Assembly (NCBI GenBank): GCA_040954595.2
Contig: CM082593.2
Location: 1,116,001 to 1,180,000 of the forward strand
Direction of reading: 5' to 3'
Source of the DNA: Balanoglossus misakiensis
Lineage: Eukaryota; Hemichordata
Length of the DNA: 64,000 bases
Shown here: positions 53,501-64,000 of the stretch, one piece after another
Layout of the letters: the number at the start of each line of letters is the position of its first letter
How positions within the stretch are numbered: position 1 is the stretch's first letter
Notes under the pieces: model-generated
Seen by the model: only the letters and a program-made list of their open reading frames with translations
Database searches by the model: none
Told to the model about the DNA's origin: nothing
Program-made: the position numbers and the translations under genes

Positions 53501-56500
53501 AACCATGGGTTATAGCTCATGAAAATCATCCAGAAATGTCAATTTTTCGACTTCGCGAAATTTCAAAATTTGGTGGTTTTTGGATAAAAACCATGGGTTA
53601 TAGCTCATGAAAATCATCCAGAAATGTCAATTTTTCGACTTCGCGAAATTTCAAAATTTGGTGGTTTTTGGATAAAAACCATGGGTTATAGCACATGAAA
53701 ATCATCCAGAAATGTCAATTTTTCGACTTCGCGAAATTTCAAAATTTGGTGGTTTTTGGATAAAAACCATGGGTTATAGCTCATGAAAATCATCCAGAAA
53801 AGTCAATTTTTCGACTTCGCGAAATTTCAAAATTTGGTGGTTTTTGGATAAAAACCATGGGTTATAGCTCAGGAAAATCATCCAGAAATGTCAATTTTTC
53901 GACTTCGCGAAATTTCAAAATTTGGTGGTTTTTGGATAAAAACCATGGGTTATAGCTCAGGAAAATCATCCAGAAAAGTCAATTTTTCGACTTCGCGAAA
54001 TTTCAAAATTTGGTGGTTTTTGGATAAAAACCATGGGTTATAGCTCATGAAAATCATCCAGAAATGTCAATTTTTCGACTTCGCGAAATTTCAAAATTTG
54101 GTGGTTTTTGGATAAAAACCATGGGTTATAGCACATGAAAATCATCCAGAAATGTCAATTTTTCGACTTCGCGAAATTTCAAAATTTGGTGGTTTTTGGA
54201 TAAAAACCATGGGTTATAGATCACGAAAATCATCCAAAAATGTCAATTTTTCGACTTCGCGAAATTTCAAAATTTGGTGGTTTTTGGATAAAAACCATGG
54301 GTTATAGCTCACGAAAATCATCCAGAAATGTCAATTTTTCGACTTCGCGAAATTTCAAAATTTGGTGGTTTTTGGATAAAAACCATGGGTTATAGCACAT
54401 GAAAATCATCCAGAAATGTCAATTTTTCGACTTCGCCAAATTTCAAAATTTGGTGGTTTTTGGATAAAAACCATGGGTTATAGCTCATGAAAATCATCCA
54501 GAAATGTCAATTTTTCGACTTCGCGAAATTTCAAAATTTGGTGGTTTTTGGATAAAAACCATGGGTTATAGCTCATGAAAATCATCCAGAAATGTCAATT
54601 TTTCGACTTCGCGAAATTTCAAAATTTGGTGGTTTTTGGATAAAAACCATGGGTTATAGCTCAGGAAAATCATCCAGAAATGTCAATTTTTCGACTTCGC
54701 GAAATTTCAAAATTTGGTGGTTTTTGGATAAAAACCATGGGTTATAGCTCATGAAAATCATCCAGAAATGTCAATTTTTCGACTTCGCGAAATTTCAAAA
54801 TTTGGTGGTTTTTGGATAAAAACCATGGGTTATAGCTCATGAAAATCATCCAGAAATGTCAATTTTTCGACTTCGCGAAATTTCAAAATTTGGTGGTTTT
54901 TGGATAAAAACCATGGGTTATAGCTCATGAAAATCATCCAGAAATGTCAATTTTTCGACTTCGCGAAATTTCAAAATTTGGTGGTTTTTGGATAAAAACC
55001 ATGGGTTATAGCTCATGAAAATCATCCAGAAATGTCAATTTTTCGACTTCGCGAAATTTCAAAATTTGGTGGTTTTTGGATAAAAACCATGGGTTATAGC
55101 TCAGGAAAATCATCCAGAAATGTCAATTTTTCGACTTCGCGAAATTTCAAAATTTGGTGGTTTTTGGATAAAAACCATGGGTTATAGCTCAGGAAAATCA
55201 TCCAGAAAAGTCAATTTTTCGACTTCGCGAAATTTCAAAATTTGGTGGTTTTTGGATAAAAACCATGGGTTATAGCTCATGAAAATCATCCAGAAATGTC
55301 AATTTTTCGACTTCGCGAAATTTCAAAATTTGGTGGTTTTTGGATAAAAACCATGGGTTATAGCTCATGAAAATCATCCAGAAATGTCAATTTTTCGACT
55401 TCGCGAAATTTCAAAATTTGGTGGTTTTTGGATAAAAACCATGGGTTATAGCACATGAAAATCATCCAGAAATGTCAATTTTTCGACTTCGCGAAATTTC
55501 AAAATTTGGTGGTTTTTGGATAAAAACCATGGGTTATAGCACATGAAAATCATCCAGAAATGTCAATTTTTCGACTTCGCGAAATTTCAAAATTTGGTGG
55601 TTTTTGGATAAAAACCATGGGTTATAGCTCATGAAAATCATCCAGAAAAGTCAATTTTTCGTCTTCGCGAAATTTCAAAATTTGGTGGTTTTTGGATAAA
55701 AACCATGGGTTATAGCTCATGAAAATCATCCAGAAAAGTCAATTTTTCGACTTCGCGAAATTTCAAAATTTGGTGGTTTTTGGATAAAAACCATGGGTTA
55801 TAGCTCATGAAAATCATCCAGAAAAGTCAATTTTTCGACTTCGCGAAATTTCAAAATTTGGTGGTTTTTGGATAAGAACCATGGGTTATAGCTCACGAAA
55901 ATCATCCAAAAATGTCAATTTTTCGACTTCGCGAAATTTCAAAATTTGGTGGTTTTTGGATAAAAACCATGGGTTATAGCTCACGAAAATCATCCAGAAA
56001 TGTCAATTTTTCGACTTCGCGAAATTTCAAAATTTGGTGGTTTTTGGATAAAAACCATGGGTTATAGCACATGAAAATCATCCAGAAATGTCAATTTTTC
56101 GACTTCGCCAAATTTCAAAATTTGGTGGTTTTTGGATAAAAACCATGGGTTATAGCTCATGAAAATCATCCAGAAATGTCAATTTTTCGACTTCGCGAAA
56201 TTTCAAAATTTGGTGGTTTTTGGATAAAAACCATGGGTTATAGCTCATGAAAATCATCCAGAAAAGTCAATTTTTCGACTTCGCGAAATTTCAAAATTTG
56301 GTGGTTTTTGGATAAAAACCATGGGTTATAGCTCAGGAAAATCATCCAAAAATGTCAATTTTTCGACTTCGCGAAATTTCAAAATTTGGTGGTTTTGGGA
56401 TAAAAACCATGGGTTATAGCTCACGAAAATCATCCAGAAATGTCAATTTTTCGACTTCGCGAAATTTCAAAATTTGGTGGTTTTTGGATAAAAACCATGG

Positions 56501-58299
56501 GTTATAGCAGATGAAAATCATCCAGAAATGTCAATTTTTCGACTTCGCCAAATTTCAAAATTTGGTGGTTTTTGGATAAAAACCATGGGTTATAGCTCAT
56601 GAAAATCATCCAGAAATGTCAATTTTTCGACTTCGCGAAATTTCAAAATTTGGTGGTTTTTGGATAAAAACCATGGGTTATAGCTCATGAAAATCATCCA
56701 GAAATGTCAATTTTTCGACTTCGCGAAATTTCAAAATTTGGTGGTTTTTGGATAAAAACCATGGGTTATAGCTCATGAAAATCATCCAGAAATGTCAATT
56801 TTTCGACTTCGCGAAATTTCAAAATTTGGTGGTTTTTGGATAAAAACCATGGGTTATAGCTCAGGAAAATCATCCAGAAATGTCAATTTTTCGACTTCGC
56901 GAAATTTCAAAATTTGGTGGTTTTTGGATAAAAACCATGGGTTATAGCACATGAAAATCATCCAGAAATGTCAATTTTTCGACTTCGCGAAATTTCAAAA
57001 TTTGGTGGTTTTTGGATAAAAACCATGGGTTATAGCACATGAAAATCATCCAGAAATGTCAATTTTTCGACTTCGCGAAATTTCAAAATTTGGTGGTTTT
57101 TGGATAAAAACCATGGGTTATAGCTCATGAAAATCATCCAGAAAAGTCAATTTTTCGACTTCGCGAAATTTCAAAATTTGGTGGTTTTTGGATAAAAACC
57201 ATGGGTTATAGCTCAGGAAAATCATCCAGAAATGTCAATTTTTCGACTTCGCGAAATTTCAAAATTTGGTGGTTTTTGGATAAAAACCATGGGTTATAGC
57301 TCATGAAAATCATCCAGAAATGTCAATTTTTCGACTTCGCGAAATTTCAAAATTTGGTGGTTTTTGGATAAAAACCATGGGTTATAGCACATGAAAATCA
57401 TCCAGAAATGTCAATTTTTCGACTTCGCGAAATTTCAAAATTTGGTGGTTTTTGGATAAAAACCATGGGTTATAGATCACGAAAATCATCCAAAAATGTC
57501 AATTTTTCGACTTCGCGAAATTTCAAAATTTGGTGGTTTTTGGATAAAAACCATGGGTTATAGCTCACGAAAATCATCCAGAAATGTCAATTTTTCGACT
57601 TCGCGAAATTTCAAAATTTGGTGGTTTTTGGATAAAAACCATGGGTTATAGCACATGAAAATCATCCAGAAATGTCAATTTTTCGACTTCGCCAAATTTC
57701 AAAATTTGGTGGTTTTTGGATAAAAACCATGGGTTATAGCTCATGAAAATCATCCAGAAATGTCAATTTTTCGACTTCGCGAAATTTCAAAATTTGGTGG
57801 TTTTTGGATAAAAACCATGGGTTATAGCTCATGAAAATCATCCAGAAATGTCAATTTTTCGACTTCGCGAAATTTCAAAATTTGGTGGTTTTTGGATAAA
57901 AACCATGGGTTATAGCTCAGGAAAATCATCCAGAAATGTCAATTTTTCGACTTCGCGAAATTTCAAAATTTGGTGGTTTTTGGATAAAAACCATGGGTTA
58001 TAGCTCATGAAAATCATCCAGAAATGTCAATTTTTCGACTTCGCGAAATTTCAAAATTTGGTGGTTTTTGGATAAAAACCATGGGTTATAGCTCATGAAA
58101 ATCATCCAGAAATGTCAATTTTTCGACTTCGCGAAATTTCAAAATTTGGTGGTTTTTGGATAAAAACCATGGGTTATAGCTCATGAAAATCATCCAGAAA
58201 TGTCAATTTTTCGACTTCGCGAAATTTCAAAATTTGGTGGTTTTTGGATAAAAACCATGGGTTATAGCTCATGAAAATCATCCAGAAATGTCAATTTTT

Positions 58300-58362
58300 C
58301 GACTTTGCGGAATTTGAAAATTTGGCCGATTTTTGAAAAAACCATGGGTTATAGCTCATGAA
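58300..58362 (+). repeat. Chimeric B/A unit deep in family B
   Basis: A B unit (ATCATCCAGAAATGTC) changes at GACTTTGCGG to A sequence through TTGGCCGATTTTTG, then returns to B with CTCATG and CCAGAAAAGTC. It lies more than 14 kb from the A array. Confidence 0.9.
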
Positions 58363-61300
58363 AATCATCCAGAAAAGTCAATTTTTCGACTTCGCGAAAT
58401 TTCAAAATTTGGTGGTTTTTGGATAAAAACCATGGGTTATAGCTCAGGAAAATCATCCAGAAATGTCAATTTTTCGACTTCGCGAAATTTCAAAATTTGG
58501 TGGTTTTTGGATAAAAACCATGGGTTATAGCTCAGGAAAATCATCCAGAAAAGTCAATTTTTCGACTTCGCGAAATTTCAAAATTTGGTGGTTTTTGGAT
58601 AAAAACCATGGGTTATAGCTCATGAAAATCATCCAGAAATGTCAATTTTTCGACTTCGCGAAATTTCAAAATTTGGTGGTTTTTGGATAAAAACCATGGG
58701 TTATAGCTCATGAAAATCATCCAGAAATGTCAATTTTTCGACTTCGCGAAATTTCAAAATTTGGTGGTTTTTGGATAAAAACCATGGGTTATAGCACATG
58801 AAAATCATCCAGAAATGTCAATTTTTCGACTTCGCGAAATTTCAAAATTTGGTGGTTTTTGGATAAAAACCATGGGTTATAGCTCATGAAAATCATCCAG
58901 AAAAGTCAATTTTTCGACTTCGCGAAATTTCAAAATTTGGTGGTTTTTGGATAAAAACCATGGGTTATAGCTCATGAAAATCATCCAGAAAAGTCAATTT
59001 TTCGACTTCGCGAAATTTCAAAATTTGGTGGTTTTTGGATAAAAACCATGGGTTATAGCTCATGAAAATCATCCAGAAAAGTCAATTTTTCGACTTCGCG
59101 AAATTTCAAAATTTGGTGGTTTTTGGATAAAAACCATGGGTTATAGCTCAGGAAAATCATCCAAAAATGTCAATTTTTCGACTTCGCGAAATTTCAAAAT
59201 TTGGTGGTTTTTGGATAAAAACCATGGGTTATAGCTCACGAAAATCATCCAGAAATGTCAATTTTTCGACTTCGCGAAATTTCAAAATTTGGTGGTTTTT
59301 GGATAAAAACCATGGGTTATAGCACATGAAAATCATCCAGAAATGTCAATTTTTCGACTTCGCCAAATTTCAAAATTTGGTGGTTTTTGGATAAAAACCA
59401 TGGGTTATAGCTCATGAAAATCATCCAGAAATGTCAATTTTTCGACTTCGCGAAATTTCAAAATTTGGTGGTTTTTGGATAAAAACCATGGGTTATAGCT
59501 CATGAAAATCATCCAGAAATGTCAATTTTTCGACTTCGCGAAATTTCAAAATTTGGTGGTTTTTGGATAAAAACCATGGGTTATAGCTCAGGAAAATCAT
59601 CCAGAAATGTCAATTTTTCGACTTCGCGAAATTTCAAAATTTGGTGGTTTTTGGATAAAAACCATGGGTTATAGCACATGAAAATCATCCAGAAATGTCA
59701 ATTTTTCGACTTCGCGAAATTTCAAAATTTGGTGGTTTTTGGATAAAAAACCATGGGTTATAGATCACGAAAATCATCCAAAAATGTCAATTTTTCGACT
59801 TCGCGAAATTTCAAAATTTGGTGGTTTTTGGATAAAAACCATGGGTTATAGCTCATGAAAATCATCCAGAAATGTCAATTTTTCGACTTCGCGAAATTTC
59901 AAAATTTGGTGGTTTTTGGATAAAAACCATGGGTTATAGCACATGAAAATCATCCAGAAATGTCAATTTTTCGACTTCGCCAAATTTCAAAATTTGGTGG
60001 TTTTTGGATAAAAACCATGGGTTATAGCTCATGAAAATCATCCAGAAATGTCAATTTTTCGACTTCGCGAAATTTCAAAATTTGGTGGTTTTTGGATAAA
60101 AACCATGGGTTATAGCTCATGAAAATCATCCAGAAATGTCAATTTTTCGACTTCGCGAAATTTCAAAATTTGGTGGTTTTTGGATAAAAACCATGGGTTA
60201 TAGCTCAGGAAAATCATCCAGAAATGTCAATTTTTCGACTTCGCGAAATTTCAAAATTTGGTGGTTTTTGGATAAAAACCATGGGTTATAGCTCATGAAA
60301 ATCATCCAGAAATGTCAATTTTTCGACTTCGCGAAATTTCAAAATTTGGTGGTTTTTGGATAAAAACCATGGGTTATAGCTCATGAAAATCATCCAGAAA
60401 TGTCAATTTTTCGACTTCGCGAAATTTCAAAATTTGGTGGTTTTTGGATAAAAACCATGGGTTATAGCTCATGAAAATCATCCAGAAATGTCAATTTTTC
60501 GACTTCGCGAAATTTCAAAATTTGGTGGTTTTTGGATAAAAACCATGGGTTATAGCTCATGAAAATCATCCAGAAATGTCAATTTTTCGACTTCGCGAAA
60601 TTTCAAAATTTGGTGGTTTTTGGATAAAAACCATGGGTTATAGCTCAGGAAAATCATCCAGAAATGTCAATTTTTCGACTTCGCGAAATTTCAAAATTTG
60701 GTGGTTTTTGGATAAAAACCATGGGTTATAGCTCAGGAAAATCATCCAGAAAAGTCAATTTTTCGACTTCGCGAAATTTCAAAATTTGGTGGTTTTTGGA
60801 TAAAAACCATGGGTTATAGCTCATGAAAATCATCCAGAAATGTCAATTTTTCGACTTCGCGAAATTTCAAAATTTGGTGGTTTTTGGATAAAAACCATGG
60901 GTTATAGCTCATGAAAATCATCCAGAAATGTCAATTTTTCGACTTCGCGAAATTTCAAAATTTGGTGGTTTTTGGATAAAAACCATGGGTTATAGCACAT
61001 GAAAATCATCCAGAAATGTCAATTTTTCGACTTCGCGAAATTTCAAAATTTGGTGGTTTTTGGATAAAAACCATGGGTTATAGCACATGAAAATCATCCA
61101 GAAATGTCAATTTTTCGACTTCGCGAAATTTCAAAATTTGGTGGTTTTTGGATAAAAACCATGGGTTATAGCTCATGAAAATCATCCAGAAAAGTCAATT
61201 TTTCGACTTCGCGAAATTTCAAAATTTGGTGGTTTTTGGATAAAAACCATGGGTTATAGCTCATGAAAATCATCCAGAAAAGTCAATTTTTCGACTTCGC

Positions 61301-63720
61301 GAAATTTCAAAATTTGGTGGTTTTTGGATAAAAACCATGGGTTATAGCTCATGAAAATCATCCAGAAAAGTCAATTTTTCGACTTCGCGAAATTTCAAAA
61401 TTTGGTGGTTTTTGGATAAAAACCATGGGTTATAGCTCAGGAAAATCATCCAAAAATGTCAATTTTTCGACTTCGCGAAATTTCAAAATTTGGTGGTTTT
61501 TGGATAAAAACCATGGGTTATAGCTCACGAAAATCATCCAGAAATGTCAATTTTTCGACTTCGCGAAATTTCAAAATTTGGTGGTTTTTGGATAAAAACC
61601 ATGGGTTATAGCACATGAAAATCATCCAGAAATGTCAATTTTTCGACTTCGCCAAATTTCAAAATTTGGTGGTTTTTGGATAAAAACCATGGGTTATAGC
61701 TCATGAAAATCATCCAGAAATGTCAATTTTTCGACTTCGCGAAATTTCAAAATTTGGTGGTTTTTGGATAAAAACCATGGGTTATAGCTCATGAAAATCA
61801 TCCAGAAATGTCAATTTTTCGACTTCGCGAAATTTCAAAATTTGGTGGTTTTTGGATAAAAACCATGGGTTATAGCTCAGGAAAATCATCCAGAAATGTC
61901 AATTTTTCGACTTCGCGAAATTTCAAAATTTGGTGGTTTTTGGATAAAAACCATGGGTTATAGCTCATGAAAATCATCCAGAAATGTCAATTTTTCGACT
62001 TCGCGAAATTTCAAAATTTGGTGGTTTTTGGATAAAAACCATGGGTTATAGCTCATGAAAATCATCCAGAAATGTCAATTTTTCGACTTCGCGAAATTTC
62101 AAAATTTGGTGGTTTTTGGATAAAAACCATGGGTTATAGCTCATGAAAATCATCCAGAAATGTCAATTTTTCGACTTCGCGAAATTTCAAAATTTGGTGG
62201 TTTTTGGATAAAAACCATGGGTTATAGCTCATGAAAATCATCCAGAAATGTCAATTTTTCGACTTCGCGAAATTTCAAAATTTGGTGGTTTTTGGATAAA
62301 AACCATGGGTTATAGCTCAGGAAAATCATCCAGAAATGTCAATTTTTCGACTTCGCGAAATTTCAAAATTTGGTGGTTTTTGGATAAAAACCATGGGTTA
62401 TAGCTCAGGAAAATCATCCAGAAAAGTCAATTTTTCGACTTCGCGAAATTTCAAAATTTGGTGGTTTTTGGATAAAAACCATGGGTTATAGCTCATGAAA
62501 ATCATCCAGAAATGTCAATTTTTCGACTTCGCGAAATTTCAAAATTTGGTGGTTTTTGGATAAAAACCATGGGTTATAGCTCATGAAAATCATCCAGAAA
62601 TGTCAATTTTTCGACTTCGCGAAATTTCAAAATTTGGTGGTTTTTGGATAAAAACCATGGGTTATAGCACATGAAAATCATCCAGAAATGTCAATTTTTC
62701 GACTTCGCGAAATTTCAAAATTTGGTGGTTTTTGGATAAAAACCATGGGTTATAGCACATGAAAATCATCCAGAAATGTCAATTTTTCGACTTCGCGAAA
62801 TTTCAAAATTTGGTGGTTTTTGGATAAAAACCATGGGTTATAGCTCATGAAAATCATCCAGAAAAGTCAATTTTTCGACTTCGCGAAATTTCAAAATTTG
62901 GTGGTTTTTGGATAAAAACCATGGGTTATAGCTCATGAAAATCATCCAGAAAAGTCAATTTTTCGACTTCGCGAAATTTCAAAATTTGGTGGTTTTTGGA
63001 TAAAAACCATGGGTTATAGCTCATGAAAATCATCCAGAAAAGTCAATTTTTCGACTTCGCGAAATTTCAAAATTTGGTGGTTTTTGGATAAAAACCATGG
63101 GTTATAGCACATGAAAATCATCCAGAAATGTCAATTTTTCGACTTCGCCAAATTTCAAAATTTGGTGGTTTTTGGATAAAAAACCATGGGTTATAGCTCA
63201 CGAAAATCATCCAAAAATGTCAATTTCTCGACTTCGCGAAATTTCATAATTTGGTGGTTTTTGGATAAAAACCATGGGTTATAGCTCACGAAAATCATCC
63301 AGAAATGTCAATTTTTCGACTTCGCGAAATTTCAAAATTTGGTGGTTTTTGGATAAAAACCATGGGTTATAGCTCATGAAAATCATTCAGAAATGTCAAT
63401 TTTTCGACTTCGCGAAATTTCAAAATTTGGTGGTTTTTGGATAAAAACCATGGGTTATAGCACATGAAAATCATCCAGAAATGTCAATTTTTCGACTTCG
63501 CGAAATTTCAAAATTTGGTGGTTTTTGGATAAAAACCATGGGTTATAGCTCATGAAAATCATCCAGAAATGTCAATTTTTCGACTTCGCGAAATTTCAAA
63601 ATTTGGTGGTTTTTGGATAAAAACCATGGGTTATAGCTCATGAAAATCATCCAGAAAAGTCAATTTTTCGACTTCGCGAAATTTCAAAATTTGGTGGTTT
63701 TTGGATAAAAACCATGGGTT

Positions 63721-63860
63721 ATAGCTCATGAAAATCATCAAAAAATGACAATTTTTCGACTTTGCGAATTTTCAAAATTTCTTTAAATTTTGATAAAAAC
63801 CATGGGTTATAGCTCATGAAAATCTTCAAAAAACGACGATTTTTCGAGTTTGCGAATTTT
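63721..63860 (+). repeat. Right-edge diverged satellite monomers
   Basis: Two degraded units. The first has AAAAAATGACAATTTTTCG and GACTTTGCGAATTTTC (A'-like) but GATAAAAACC (B-like). The second is truncated at GCGAATTTTACAT, where the microsatellite starts. Confidence 0.88.
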
Positions 63861-63932
63861 ACATACATACATACATACATACATACACACATACATACAT
63901 ACATACATACATACATACATACATACATACAT

Positions 63933-64000
<68 letters not shown>
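63861..64000 (+). repeat. (TACA)n followed by (CA)n microsatellite
   Basis: About 22 ACAT/TACA units to about 63949, then pure AC to the window end; the repeat is cut by the window. The open frames of Cys-Val and Tyr-Val repeats here are artefacts. Confidence 0.95.

Larger units (their letters stand above)
44102..63720 (+). repeat. Satellite family B (88-bp monomer)
   Basis: About 223 head-to-tail 88-bp units. Diagnostic words are ATCATCCAGAAATGTCAATT (or GAAAAGTC), GACTTCGCGAAATTTCAAAA and TTGGTGGTTTTTGGATAAAA. It shares TTTTTCGACTT and CCATGGGTTATAGC with family A, so both descend from one monomer. Main variants occur at the unit boundary (CTCATG, CTCAGG, CACATG, CTCACG, ATCACG) and at CGCGAAAT/CGCCAAAT. 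The length is not a multiple of three, so no long open frames occur. Each unit carries the palindrome TTCGCGAA followed at once by the overlapping palindrome GAAATTTC. Confidence 0.97.

Noticed and set aside
21353-63860. CRISPR-like array
   Set aside because: Units are contiguous tandem copies with no unique spacers, in an animal genome with spliced genes.
21353-63860. Telomeric repeat suggested by GGGTTATAG
   Set aside because: The word occurs once per 87/88-bp monomer and is not a short TTAGGG-type tandem.
21353-63860. CENP-B box in the monomer
   Set aside because: TTTTTCGACTT shares a TTCG core only; the rest of the known CENP-B box is absent.
63719-64000. Open frames of Cys-Val and Tyr-Val repeats
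   Set aside because: Translation of the CA/TACA microsatellite.

Overview
This window is nuclear DNA from an animal. Genes are split by GT-AG introns and encode recognisable metazoan families. The multicopper oxidase with fucolectin-like, hevein-like and CUB modules, together with compact introns and short intergenic gaps, suggests a marine invertebrate (hemichordate, lancelet, echinoderm or lophotrochozoan). I cannot fix the species from sequence alone. All gene models below were assembled by hand from splice sites and reading-frame continuity; none rests on a database search.

Left third (1-21.3 kb), gene-dense: after about 2.4 kb without a convincing gene come (1) a type II membrane-anchored trypsin-like serine protease (+, 2407-4826), (2) a GT10 fucosyltransferase of FUT10/FUT11 type (-, 7027-5199), tail-to-tail with the protease, (3) an SRSF7-like splicing factor (+, 7263-10322), head-to-head with the fucosyltransferase across 235 bp, (4) a CAMLG/GET2 ortholog for tail-anchored protein insertion (+, 11719-13426), and (5) a secreted 1095-residue multicopper oxidase (+, 14952-20683) whose C-terminus carries a fucolectin-type domain apparently split by two hevein-like modules, then a CUB domain. 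Its promoter has a TATA-like box and three copies of a double E-box.

Right two thirds (about 21.36-63.86 kb): one uninterrupted head-to-tail satellite of about 42.5 kb. It has two related families: family A (87-bp unit, about 21.78-44.10 kb) and family B (88-bp unit, about 44.10-63.72 kb). Diverged B-like and hybrid monomers lie at the left edge, two blocks of a third variant (A') lie inside A, and A-type islands lie inside B. Marker variants recur at exact multiples of the monomer (8, 11, 15, 19, 20 and 27 units in A; 22, 26, 37 and 61 in B), showing higher-order organisation and recent homogenisation. The window ends in a TACA/CA microsatellite.

The genes do not form a pathway. Protease, fucosyltransferase and oxidase act in the secretory pathway or outside the cell; SRSF7 and CAMLG are housekeeping functions. 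The most noteworthy items are the nested oxidase architecture, its repeated double E-box promoter, and the two-family satellite beginning about 0.7 kb after that gene.
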